Shown: one piece after another, positions 35,305 through 43,095 of the stretch
How the letters are laid out: each line of letters begins with the position of its first letter
How positions within the stretch are numbered: the stretch's first letter is position 1
Assembly: GCA_902168225.1 (NCBI GenBank)
Contig: CABHOW010000142.1
Location: 1 to 64,000 of the forward strand
Length of the DNA: 64,000 nucleotides
Source: an uncultured Flavihumibacter sp.
GTDB lineage: Bacteria > Bacteroidota > Bacteroidia > Chitinophagales > Chitinophagaceae
Reading direction: 5' to 3'
Made by a program: the position numbers and the translations under genes
Notes under the pieces: model-generated
Database searches by the model: none
What the model was told of the DNA's origin: nothing
The model's input: the letters and a program-made list of their open reading frames with translations, nothing else

Positions 35305-35916
35305 TTAATTTTCAAGGATTTTATCAATGTCGGTATATAAGGAATTGATTTTACTACTCAGGTCTCCTCCGCTTACTACGAGTTTATCAAGTGCTTTTGT
35401 AATGGCGGCCATATTTATTTTACCACCGGATGCTTTTGTAATATTCATATCTAGTTTGGTATTGGCGTCTTGTAATTTACCGGCAGACGCTAATAGATCT
35501 TTTAAAGCGTTGCTCCCTGTTACGAAATAGATATGATCATTATCCAGCCTCGTTACAAGCTTTACTCTATTTTGCTCTAAGGCGGTGAGCATATCGTCTT
35601 TTTGTTTATTGATTTCGGGGATTAATGACCCGATAATTTCTGCAGTTTCTTTTTTTGTAAAAGTTAGGTTGGGTAGTTTCTTGAAATAGTTATCAATAAT
35701 AGAAGGCGTATATTCCTGCTGAATAAAAGAAGACACCTGCGCTTTTTTCTCTGCAAATAATGCATTCACCAAAATAATATTGAGCTCATGCATACTATTG
35801 CCTTGCGTTTGTAAACTGGTTACCAGTTGAACCGATGCTGTTGGAATTTTAATACAAGATGTAGCCATGCCGGCTATCAATATGCCTATTAGGCATGGAG
35901 TGAGTGGTTTGTTCAT
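35305..35916 (-). CDS. Hypothetical lipoprotein
   Basis: A 203-residue protein with a lipoprotein signal (IGILIAGMATSC, lipidated Cys at residue 21). The mature part is helical (coiled-coil-like stretches around 100-200, KLQDANTKLDMNI) with no known domain. It is the first gene of a unit with the small helical protein and the membrane protein. A decayed copy of its first ~20 codons lies about 0.5 kb away at 36422-36480. Its function is unknown. Confidence 0.72.
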   Translation of the reverse strand: MNKPLTPCLIGILIAGMATSCIKIPTASVQLVTSLQTQGNSMHELNIILVNALFAEKKAQVSSFIQQEYTPSIIDNYFKKLPNLTFTKKETAEIIGSLIPEINKQKDDMLTALEQNRVKLVTRLDNDHIYFVTGSNALKDLLASAGKLQDANTKLDMNITKASGGKINMAAITKALDKLVVSGGDLSSKINSLYTDIDKILEN

Positions 35917-36027
35917 AGAAAATGATATGAGAGCTAAATTATAAAAATTAGATTATTTTAATGAACTTTTAACGAATCATCTTTGGACTCACTAGATGAT
36001 GGTTTTAACTTGAGCAAAACACCGAAA

Positions 36028-36294
36028 ATGAAAAAATTAATTACAATTACTGCGATGTCATTAGTACTTGCATTGACATCAAACGCCCAACAGGTTGGCA
36101 AAGAAAAGGCTAAATCTGAAGCTAAGAAAGACGCAAAAGAGGCTAAACACGAGGCCAATGAAGCAAAACATGAGGCTAAAGAAGCGAAACATGATGCCAA
36201 AGAAGCTAAGAAAGACGCAAAAGAAGCGAAACATGATGCTAAAGAGGTTAAGAAAGAAGTAAAAGAAGCACCTAAGAAAGCAACAAAAGGATAG
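36028..36294 (+). CDS. Secreted Lys/Ala/Glu repeat protein
   Basis: An 88-residue protein with a signal peptide (MKKLITITAMSLVLALTSNA, then QQV). The mature part is almost only the 7-residue unit EAK(H/K)(D/E)AK, repeated about eight times, so it should form one long highly charged helix or coiled coil. It is rich in Lys and Ala and resembles histone-H1-tail or LEA-like low-complexity proteins, but is exported, so a stress or envelope-binding role is more likely than DNA packing. The start at 36028 is chosen for the signal peptide. A terminator follows. Confidence 0.78.
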   Translation: MKKLITITAMSLVLALTSNAQQVGKEKAKSEAKKDAKEAKHEANEAKHEAKEAKHDAKEAKKDAKEAKHDAKEVKKEVKEAPKKATKG

Positions 36295-36316
36295 TTTTCT
36301 AATTATTTGATACCCT

Positions 36317-36350
36317 AAAGGCAGGTCAGTTTGATCCTGCCTTTATTTTT
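36317..36350 (+). terminator. Rho-independent terminator
   Basis: A perfect 9-bp stem AAAGGCAGG/CCTGCCTTT with a 10-base loop is followed by ATTTTT. It ends the transcript of the repeat protein gene. Confidence 0.92.
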
Positions 36351-36659
36351 TAGTCTAAAATAGTAGGTGTAATTTCTTAAAATAAATATGTTTATAGAGG
36401 CCGCGTATTCTTGCTGAAGCGATGCTTGCATGCTAGCAACATGCCTAACAGGTATGGAGTGAATAGTTGTTCATGAAAAAGATATTAGTGCTGATTAGAC
36501 TGAATTTATGGATATTTATGGGTAATATTTTGGATATTAAAGTAAATGCTTTTCCAGAAATCCATTTATCGTAGAACTTGCCTCGCTTTTCGTTAAATCA
36601 CTCAACCACCCTATCTATTAGTGAATAGAAGTCCGATTCCTATAGGTAGATAACACCCA
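36351..36659. other. Gene-free stretch with a decayed gene fragment
   Basis: No credible coding frame is present. Bases 36422-36480 are a decayed copy of the start of the lipoprotein gene at 35305-35916 (see separate entry). Bases 36481-36659 follow the truncated GIY-YIG copy and may hold its eroded remainder, but similarity is not visible by eye. Confidence 0.6.
36422..36480 (-). pseudogene. Decayed 5' end of lipoprotein gene
   Basis: The DNA aligns with 35865-35918, sharing blocks such as CATGCCTA and TATGGAGTGA/CATGGAGTGA and the region around the start codon. Read on the minus strand it begins MNN but soon meets stops. It is a short duplicate of the lipoprotein gene start. Confidence 0.65.
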
Positions 36660-36710
36660 TACGTCGGTTTTATCTGCACGCAATGATATTAAAATGTATA
36701 CTATATACAT
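36660..36710 (-). pseudogene. Truncated second GIY-YIG gene start
   Basis: From the ATG at 36710 the minus strand reads MYIVYILISLRADKT, almost identical to the first 15 residues of the intact GIY-YIG gene, and then loses similarity. It is preceded by the same terminator and tRNA 3' sequence as the intact copy. Confidence 0.8.
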
Positions 36711-36757
36711 AATAGAAAACCCCCGACACTATGCCGAGGGTTTGTGGTGTGGGCCGG
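36666..36757. repeat. 92-bp direct repeat, copy 1 (tRNA 3' end, terminator, GIY-YIG start)
   Basis: This copy matches 36964-37055 at all but a few positions. Both contain, on the minus strand, the tRNA-Phe 3' acceptor strand, a hairpin terminator and the first codons of a GIY-YIG gene. The repeats flank the intact GIY-YIG gene. Confidence 0.92.
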
Positions 36758-36782
36758 TCCGCCTAGGCGGAGAACCGGCGAC
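36745..36782 (-). pseudogene. tRNA-Phe 3' fragment with hairpin in place of T-loop bases
   Basis: On the minus strand it reads GTCGCCGGTTC, then a 14-bp palindrome TCCGCC-TA-GGCGGA (36758-36771), then CCGGCCCACACC. In the intact tRNA the bases between are just GATC. The T-stem is intact; the loop is replaced by a hairpin. Confidence 0.85.
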
Positions 36783-37008
36783 GTCTGATCTCTTCTCGCC
36801 CTTTGCCTGTTTTATAATACTTTTCTCTTTGAATAGCTTCGGACTTACTAATACACGATTCTGTAAAAAGTATTTCCCAAGGACGATAACGCTTTGTAAA
36901 CCCTTCTCCAGTTTCATTATGTTCACGCATTCTTCTTGTCAAATCTGCTGTATAACCAACATAGGTTTTATCGGCACTCAATGATATTAAAACATATACT
37001 ATATACAT
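36763..37008 (-). CDS. GIY-YIG nuclease-family protein
   Basis: An 81-residue single-domain protein of the GIY-YIG (UPF0213/URI) family. The N-terminal strands read VYVLIS and TYVGYTADLTRRMREHN, giving the Tyr pair, the catalytic Arg and His; the Glu lies in SKSEAIQREKYY. The start codon at 37008 lies only six bases past the T-tract of the tRNA-Phe terminator, with no Shine-Dalgarno. The last residues (RRRRFSA) and the stop codon are encoded by a tRNA-Phe 3' fragment and its hairpin. The gene is bracketed by 92-bp direct repeats, so it looks mobile or recently duplicated. The natural target is unknown. Confidence 0.85.
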   Translation of the reverse strand: MYIVYVLISLSADKTYVGYTADLTRRMREHNETGEGFTKRYRPWEILFTESCISKSEAIQREKYYKTGKGREEIRRRRFSA

Positions 37009-37055
37009 AATAGAAAACCCCCGACACTATGCCGAGGGTTTGTGGTGTGGGCCGG
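36964..37055. repeat. 92-bp direct repeat, copy 2
   Basis: This copy holds the functional tRNA-Phe 3' end, its terminator and the first 15 codons of the intact GIY-YIG gene. It pairs with 36666-36757. Confidence 0.92.
37014..37041 (-). terminator. tRNA-Phe terminator
   Basis: On the minus strand AACCCTCGGC..GTCGGGGGTT folds as a stem followed by TTTCTATT. A duplicate lies at 36715-36743. Confidence 0.85.
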
Positions 37056-37115
37056 GATCGAACCGGCGACACAAGGATTTTCAGTCCTTTGCTCTACCGA
37101 CTGAGCTACCGCACC
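37043..37115 (-). tRNA. tRNA-Phe (GAA)
   Basis: A 73-base cloverleaf can be drawn: acceptor GGTGCGG/CCACACC, D-arm GCTC..GAGC, anticodon stem AAGGA/TCCTT with loop CTGAAAA (anticodon GAA), and T-arm GCCGG/CCGGC with TTCGATC. The discriminator is A and the CCA end is not encoded. The acceptor stem has one C-A mismatch (C5 with A68). Tandem partial copies lie on both sides. Confidence 0.93.
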
Positions 37116-37118
37116 ATT

Positions 37119-37167
37119 ATTTTCAGTCCTTTTCCGCCGTGGCGGATACCGCACCTGATACCGCACC
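37119..37167 (-). pseudogene. tRNA-Phe 5' fragments with hairpin replacing the D-arm
   Basis: On the minus strand a first GGTGCGGTA copy is followed by a second GGTGCGGTA, then TCCGCC-AC-GGCGGA (37133-37146), then AAAGGACTGAAAAT. The intact tRNA has the D-arm GCTCAGTCGGTAGAGC exactly where the 14-bp palindrome lies. The fragment stops after the anticodon loop and abuts the intact tRNA. Confidence 0.85.
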
Positions 37168-37281
37168 GTTTCCTTGCGGGCTGCAAATATAGGCGTTTTG
37201 ACTAAAAATTGTGCATAACTAATAAAATATGGTAGTTTATACCTGCAAACAACCCTTTTACGTTATAGATTAAACCGAACC

Positions 37282-39651
37282 TTGCGCAAATATTATTTAT
37301 TTATTGCCCTGCTTTTCCTTGTGCTTTCTGCCTTTTGTCAGCACAATAAAGAGGTAACAATCCGCTATTACGCCCCCCATGCCGAAAAAGTGAGTTGGTA
37401 CTGGTATATCAATTACCTCGAGCTACTCTCACCCCTTCCCCCCCATACCCAAATAGACTGGAATATCATGCGCACTGATATGACAAAAAAGGGCAACTTC
37501 TTCGAATGCCAAACAACAATCCCAACAAATACCTATATCACATACGGTTTTAGCATACTGGAAAAAACATCACTCTTAAAAAAACAAATCGGGTATATCG
37601 ACTTTAATAATAAATACCCAACAAAAAATTATTCGTTTGCTACAGATACCGCACACATCATTACTATTTACCCCAACCGTATTCAATATAAAACTAACAC
37701 CTATATAAGTTTTCGCAGATTTAGTAAATACTTTCTTTATATAAGCATACTACTATGTCTCTTTTCTTTTTTTCTTCCTACAAAAAAATATAAACAACTT
37801 ACTACTGCAACCCAACAAAAAACACGATGGCTAGCCATTACAAGCTGCTTTATCCTCAACCTATTATTACTTCGGATCTATAATACTTCCCTATTACATT
37901 TTTTAATCGCCGATCCAAAAACTATTCTATATCCTTTGCTACATGCAGCTGTAACAGATACTGCTATCATTTCTTTATTAGCACTCCTCTTATTTGGTAT
38001 TGAAAAAATCAGCCACACAAGAAATCATTTAGTTTTTTATCTTTTTATCGTATGTGGAATAATTATTAGCCTGTGCAACTTTACAAACGCTCAGTTTTAT
38101 ACTATCACCAAACAAAACTTTAGTTACCAATGGTTTTACTATGCCTCTTTTTTTGGTACAAAAGACAGTTCAGATGCCCTTGCCGCTAATTTGAATAAAG
38201 ACCTAGCCATTGCCATTCTTGCATTTATCATCGCCGGTGTTTGTATATATATCTCCCTCAAAAAATTACTTGCAGCTCATCTTTATATTCGTATACTTTG
38301 CTTGCTTATTATCGCTACGCTATTGCTTCTCCCTCAACCATCACAGTCTATAGCAAAGCCGCTTACCGAGAATGCCATTCTTAGCTTCATACAATCGCTA
38401 TCTACAAATTATAGTAAGCTCACGGGAAGCCCAACACAAGCAAAAGATTTTATACTCCATCAAAACAATAATCCCGCTTTAGCTAAACAAGATTCATTTC
38501 CCCCTTTTAAAAATATCATCGTTCTTGTTTTAGAATCTGTACTCAGCAAATATTTATCCGTTTATAATGAAGCAATAGCAACAACTCCCTTTCTTGCCAG
38601 CATTAAAGATAAAACCTGGCGTTTTGAAAATTTCTATGCCCATGTACCCGCTACCAATAAATCGATGGAATCCTTACTATGTGCCAGCTTCCCATATCTA
38701 TCTTTTAAAACAATTACGTATGAAAATCCCGCTTTTCCCGTTCCTGCTTTATCTGAAATTTTAAAACAAAAAAATTATGCCACCGCATTTTTTTCTTCCG
38801 GTGATACCCGTTATCTGAATCAAGAAGCATTTTTAAAAAATCATGGCTTTCAAACTGTATTAGATTATCGTTCGTTGAATGAAAAAAAATTATCTACAAA
38901 AGCTACCGAGAAAGAATTTTTATCCGGTATGCCCGATAGTGTTTTACACGATCAAATGATGCATTGGATAGATCAACAAAAGCAACCCTTTTTCTGTATG
39001 GGGTGGACTTTCCAAACACATTACCCTTACTTCAGTTCAGGGAAAAAACAGTTTGGTACCAATAATATTTTTAAAGAAAGATATTTAAATGCCATTACGG
39101 ATGCAGACGATCTTATTCAGAAAATATATACTTCATTGGCTAAAAGAAACTTACTCGATAGTACTTTATTAGTTATTGTTGGAGATCATGGCGAAGCTTT
39201 TGGCGAGCATGCACAAACTACGCATGCTACTAATATTTATGAGGAAAATATACATATCCCTTTTTTACTCATTCATCAGCAAATTCAAGTACATAAAAAT
39301 ATAAATACGCCGGGAGCTATCTCCGATATAGCTCCTAGTATTTTACATCTCATGCAAATACAGGCTCCAAGCTCCTGGCAGGGTGAAAGTATTTTTAATC
39401 CACAGAAAAGAAAAGAACTGTATGTATTCACTCCTTATGGCGACATTCAATTCGGTATCATACAAGCGAATAAAAAGCTAATTGTGAACGATACAAGAAA
39501 TACGCTTACGCTTTACCATTTAGGTAATGACCCTTATGAAACAAAAAACATAATCGGTAATGATAGTGTTTTTGCCCAAAAGACTTTAACACAACTACAA
39601 AGCTGGATTCAATATCAACAGCAATGGATAAAATCTTTTATAAAGAATTGA
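37282..39651 (+). CDS. LTA synthase-family sulfatase, membrane-bound
   Basis: A 789-residue protein starting at TTG with a signal-like N-terminus (YYLFIALLFLVLSAFC) and an extra beta domain at about 20-130. Five or so membrane helices follow (about 140-370), then a sulfatase/alkaline-phosphatase-fold domain (about 408-760). Metal or catalytic residues are Glu in IIVLVLESV, the nucleophile region PATNKSMES, and Asp-His in VGDHGEAFGEH. LtaS-like enzymes transfer phosphoglycerol or phosphoethanolamine onto envelope glycans; Bacteroidota lack classical LTA, so the substrate is uncertain. The beta domain at the N-terminus is not standard for LtaS. The gene is monocistronic. Confidence 0.85.
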   Translation: MRKYYLFIALLFLVLSAFCQHNKEVTIRYYAPHAEKVSWYWYINYLELLSPLPPHTQIDWNIMRTDMTKKGNFFECQTTIPTNTYITYGFSILEKTSLLKKQIGYIDFNNKYPTKNYSFATDTAHIITIYPNRIQYKTNTYISFRRFSKYFLYISILLCLFSFFLPTKKYKQLTTATQQKTRWLAITSCFILNLLLLRIYNTSLLHFLIADPKTILYPLLHAAVTDTAIISLLALLLFGIEKISHTRNHLVFYLFIVCGIIISLCNFTNAQFYTITKQNFSYQWFYYASFFGTKDSSDALAANLNKDLAIAILAFIIAGVCIYISLKKLLAAHLYIRILCLLIIATLLLLPQPSQSIAKPLTENAILSFIQSLSTNYSKLTGSPTQAKDFILHQNNNPALAKQDSFPPFKNIIVLVLESVLSKYLSVYNEAIATTPFLASIKDKTWRFENFYAHVPATNKSMESLLCASFPYLSFKTITYENPAFPVPALSEILKQKNYATAFFSSGDTRYLNQEAFLKNHGFQTVLDYRSLNEKKLSTKATEKEFLSGMPDSVLHDQMMHWIDQQKQPFFCMGWTFQTHYPYFSSGKKQFGTNNIFKERYLNAITDADDLIQKIYTSLAKRNLLDSTLLVIVGDHGEAFGEHAQTTHATNIYEENIHIPFLLIHQQIQVHKNINTPGAISDIAPSILHLMQIQAPSSWQGESIFNPQKRKELYVFTPYGDIQFGIIQANKKLIVNDTRNTLTLYHLGNDPYETKNIIGNDSVFAQKTLTQLQSWIQYQQQWIKSFIKN

Positions 39652-39696
39652 TAGGGCTTGCAATAGTACCTCTTTCTTGTAGGCACTACTTATTTT

Positions 39697-41148
39697 CTAA
39701 AACTCGCAATTCTTAGGCGTTCTGGCAAAGGCAATCACATCCCTAATATTTGTCATACCCGTTACAAACTGTACCATTCTTTCAAAACCTAATCCAAAAC
39801 CTGCATGAGGCACCGTTCCAAAACGTCGAGTATCCAAATACCAACTCATTTCTTCAGCGGGTATATGCATGGCTGCCATGCGTGCTTCCAACTTATCTAA
39901 TCTTTCTTCTCTTTGGCTGCCACCCACAATTTCACCAATGCCCGGGGCTAAAATATCCATCGCTGCAACTGTTTCTTTGCCCGGTTCGCAACCATCATTC
40001 AGTCGCATATAAAATGCTTTGATCTTGGCCGGATACCCGGTTACGATCACCGGTTTTTTAAAATGTTTCTCTACCAAATATCGCTCATGTTCACTCTGCA
40101 TATCGATACCCCAGCTTACTTCGTATTTGAATTTTTTCTTTTTATAAGCCGGACTATCCAACAAAATTTGAATGGCTTCAGTGTATGTTATTCTTTCAAA
40201 CTGGTTGTTTAGTACAAAATTGAGTTTGTCTAATAACCCCATTTCAGCACGCTCTTGCTGGGGTTTTTGTTTCTCTTCTTCTGCCAATCGTTGGTCTAAA
40301 AATTCCAGGTCTTCTTTGTTATGCTCCATAGCATAACGAATGAGGTATTGAATGAATTCTTCCGCTAAATTCATATTGTCTTCAATATCATAAAATGCCA
40401 TTTCGGGTTCAATCATCCAAAACTCAGCGAGGTGGCGCGTTGTGTTAGAATTTTCTGCACGAAATGTGGGACCGAAAGTATAGATCTCCGAAAAAGCCAT
40501 GGCCCCTAACTCTCCTTCTAATTGTCCACTTACCGTTAAGTTCGTACTCTTTCCAAAAAAATCTTCTCCATAATCTATGGTACCGTCTTCTTTTTTAGGG
40601 GCAGTACCATCCATCGGCAAAGTTGTTACCCGAAACATTTCGCCTGCACCCTCTGCATCACTGGCCGTAATAATAGGGGTGTGTAAATACACGAATCCTT
40701 TATCATTAAAAAATTGATGAACAGCAAATGCAAGGGAATGACGGATACGAAAAACAGCGCCGAAAGTATTGGTACGAAAACGCAAGTGTGCTATTTCTCT
40801 CAAAAATTCTAAACTATGTTTTTTAGGTTGAAGAGGATATTTCTCCGCATCGCTATCTCCCAGTATTTCAATAGTTGTGGCTTTAACTTCAATACGCTGA
40901 CCCTTACCCAATGATTCCACCACTGTTCCCGTTGCTTTAATAGAAGCTCCTGTTGTAATTCGTTTAAGTGTAGTTTCATCTAACAGGCCAAGCTCGGCAA
41001 CCACCTGAATATTGCTGTTTGTACTACCATCATTCAATGCTATAAACTGGTTATTGCGAAAACTACGCACCCATCCCATTACAATAACCTCGGAACCCTG
41101 TTGCCCCTGTTCAAGAAGGGTCTTTATTTTTATTCTTTTATTAAACAT
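39697..41148 (-). CDS. asnS: Asparaginyl-tRNA synthetase
   Basis: A 483-residue class II aminoacyl-tRNA synthetase that charges tRNA-Asn. The N-terminal OB-fold anticodon-binding domain (about 15-105) begins [20 protein letters not shown]. The catalytic core carries motif 2 ([20 protein letters not shown]) and motif 3 ([13 protein letters not shown]) close to the C-terminus. The insertion typical of AsnRS lies between them. It is a single-gene unit, divergent from rho. A TATTTTTG promoter box is just upstream, implying a short leader. Confidence 0.97.
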   Translation of the reverse strand: MFNKRIKIKTLLEQGQQGSEVIVMGWVRSFRNNQFIALNDGSTNSNIQVVAELGLLDETTLKRITTGASIKATGTVVESLGKGQRIEVKATTIEILGDSDAEKYPLQPKKHSLEFLREIAHLRFRTNTFGAVFRIRHSLAFAVHQFFNDKGFVYLHTPIITASDAEGAGEMFRVTTLPMDGTAPKKEDGTIDYGEDFFGKSTNLTVSGQLEGELGAMAFSEIYTFGPTFRAENSNTTRHLAEFWMIEPEMAFYDIEDNMNLAEEFIQYLIRYAMEHNKEDLEFLDQRLAEEEKQKPQQERAEMGLLDKLNFVLNNQFERITYTEAIQILLDSPAYKKKKFKYEVSWGIDMQSEHERYLVEKHFKKPVIVTGYPAKIKAFYMRLNDGCEPGKETVAAMDILAPGIGEIVGGSQREERLDKLEARMAAMHIPAEEMSWYLDTRRFGTVPHAGFGLGFERMVQFVTGMTNIRDVIAFARTPKNCEF

Positions 41149-41155
41149 ATGGTCG

Positions 41156-41163
41156 CAAAAATA
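41156..41163 (-). promoter_or_regulatory. asnS -7 promoter box TATTTTTG
   Basis: On the minus strand TATTTTTG matches the Bacteroidota -7 consensus TAnnTTTG and lies 7 bases before the ATG. A -33 TTTG at ideal spacing is not obvious. The transcript would have a very short leader. Confidence 0.5.
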
Positions 41164-41377
41164 CTCGAATGGTGTTTAAAAGCCCATCAAAATTGGTTTT
41201 CTCACTTAAAAATCAGGTTTTTATGCTTGATTTTTAGAAAAAGGGTGTATAATTGCATCGGAATCAACTGACTAGCGAATTTTATAACCCCTCGTTTTCA
41301 GTCATCTCTTCCAAATTATCCAACAAATTTTCTGGTTCGAGTGGTTTTACTTAGTTATTTATAATCCTTTTGAATTT

Positions 41378-43009
41378 ATGTACGACATTCTGCAATTAAA
41401 CGACTTGTTATTGCCCGAGCTCCTCGATATTGCTGAGCAGCTCAAAATTACCGGTGCCAAAAAGCTCGACAAACAGGGCTTGATTTATAAAATTCTTGAT
41501 AGCCAAGCAGTAAAAGCTAGTGAAGTGAAAGAAGATAAGAAAAAAACGACCAGAGCAAAACGACCTGTAACGGTTAAAACAGCTAACGGAACAGAAGAGG
41601 CGGAAGTAATGCAAGAAGCTCCTGAAGCTCCATCTCGCAATAGCCGCCCCATTAAAAAAGCAGTTCCTAAAAAAGGGGCTAAGCCTGCTGCAAAAGCAGT
41701 AACAGAAAGAGAATTTGAAGAAGCTACTGATACAAATACACCCGATCCAACCGAACATATTGCTGCAGCTATTATTCAAACACTGGAAGCCAGCGAAAAT
41801 CAGGAAGCACAAACCCAGGCCGCTGAATCACAAACACAAGATAAAAACAGATTTCAACAACAGCAGCGCAAAGAGCCTGCTTTTAATATAGAGTTCGAAG
41901 GTGTAATACCAAGCGAAGGGGTTTTGGAAATGATGCCCGATGGTTATGGTTTTTTACGTTCATCGGATTATAATTATTTATCCTCTCCCGATGATGTATA
42001 TGTATCTCCCTCCCAGATAAAATTATTTGGTATAAAAACAGGCGATACTGTTCAAGGTAGTGTTCGTCCGCCAAAAGAAGGAGAAAAATATTTTGCCTTA
42101 TTAAAGGTTGATTATATCAATGGTAAGCGTCCCGATGAAGTGCGTGATCGCGTACCATTCGATTATCTAACACCTTTATTCCCTTATGAGAAATTAAATT
42201 TATTTACTACTCCTAATAATTATAGCACCCGTATTATTGATTTGTTTACCCCCATTGGTAAGGGGCAGCGTGGATTGATTGTTGCGCAACCTAAAGTGGG
42301 TAAAACCATGTTACTCAAAGAAGTAGCGAATGCCATTGCCGCGAATCACCCCGAATGTTATTTGATGGTGGTATTGATAGATGAGCGACCCGAAGAAGTT
42401 ACCGATATGGAGCGCAGTGTAAAAGCCGAGGTAATTGCCTCTACTTTCGATGAACCTGCAGAAAAGCACGTAAAAGTTTCTTCTATTGCACTGCAAAAAG
42501 CAAAGCGATTGGTAGAGTGTGGACATGATGTAGTTATCCTACTTGACTCTATCACACGTTTGGCGCGTGCACATAACACAGTAGCACCATCTAGTGGTAA
42601 AGTATTAAGTGGTGGGGTGGAAGCCAATGCGCTATTAAAGCCCAAACAGTTTTTTGGAGCAGCACGTAAAATTGAAAACGGAGGATCCCTTACTATTCTT
42701 GCAACTGCCCTCATCGAAACCGGCAGTAAAATGGATGAAGTGATTTTCGAGGAATTTAAAGGAACCGGTAATATGGAATTACAGCTCGATCGTAAGCTGG
42801 CTAATAAACGTATTTTCCCTGCTATCGATCTAGTTGGCTCATCTACACGTAGAGATGATCTATTACTCGATAAAGATATTCTTAGCCGCATGAATATCTT
42901 AAGACTATTCCTCAACGATATGAACCCCGAAGAAGCAATGACCGAATTACTCAAGCGTATGCGCGGTACAAAAGATAATGAAGAGTTTTTGGCGAGTATG
43001 AATAGGTAA
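41378..43009 (+). CDS. rho: Transcription termination factor Rho
   Basis: A 543-residue hexameric RNA helicase that ends transcription. The N-terminal Rho-N helical domain (1-45) is followed by a long Ala/Glu/Lys-rich disordered insertion (about 50-165) seen in Bacteroidota Rho. The RNA-binding cold-shock-like domain is at about 175-245 ([14 protein letters not shown]). The ATPase core has Walker A in [10 protein letters not shown], Walker B in [10 protein letters not shown] and the Arg finger region [14 protein letters not shown]. It lies alone; a 229-bp leader upstream shows no clear structure. Confidence 0.97.
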   Translation: MYDILQLNDLLLPELLDIAEQLKITGAKKLDKQGLIYKILDSQAVKASEVKEDKKKTTRAKRPVTVKTANGTEEAEVMQEAPEAPSRNSRPIKKAVPKKGAKPAAKAVTEREFEEATDTNTPDPTEHIAAAIIQTLEASENQEAQTQAAESQTQDKNRFQQQQRKEPAFNIEFEGVIPSEGVLEMMPDGYGFLRSSDYNYLSSPDDVYVSPSQIKLFGIKTGDTVQGSVRPPKEGEKYFALLKVDYINGKRPDEVRDRVPFDYLTPLFPYEKLNLFTTPNNYSTRIIDLFTPIGKGQRGLIVAQPKVGKTMLLKEVANAIAANHPECYLMVVLIDERPEEVTDMERSVKAEVIASTFDEPAEKHVKVSSIALQKAKRLVECGHDVVILLDSITRLARAHNTVAPSSGKVLSGGVEANALLKPKQFFGAARKIENGGSLTILATALIETGSKMDEVIFEEFKGTGNMELQLDRKLANKRIFPAIDLVGSSTRRDDLLLDKDILSRMNILRLFLNDMNPEEAMTELLKRMRGTKDNEEFLASMNR

Positions 43010-43013
43010 GAAT

Positions 43014-43095
43014 AGACGATAGACCGGAGACGGTAGACCATTTTCTTCGTGCCATTGTGTCTTTGTGGTCATTTAACCACGAAGTCACTAAGACA
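43014..43095 (+). repeat. Heptanucleotide array and inverted repeat (rho/kinase spacer)
   Basis: Units AGACGAT, AGACCGG, AGACGGT, AGACCAT occupy 43014-43041. They are followed at about 43044-43089 by an inverted repeat with arms CTTCGTGCC..TTTGTGGT and ACCACGAAGTCAC..CTAAGAAG. The second element is of a type dispersed in many Bacteroidota; a related one is at 60229. The arms could act as a bidirectional terminator for the convergent rho and kinase genes. Confidence 0.8.

Noticed and set aside
35958-36200. Minus-strand frame rich in Ala-Ser-Phe repeats
   Set aside because: It is the antisense shadow of the EAKHDAK repeats; the plus strand has a signal peptide and terminator.
36694-36984. Plus-strand open frame of 96 codons over the GIY-YIG gene
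   Set aside because: It runs through the terminator and the tRNA remnant and is opposite a recognisable GIY-YIG domain.
41149-41377. Structured leader or riboswitch before rho
   Set aside because: No convincing long stem or known motif was visible by eye. Rho leaders can be autoregulated, but nothing in this sequence shows it.
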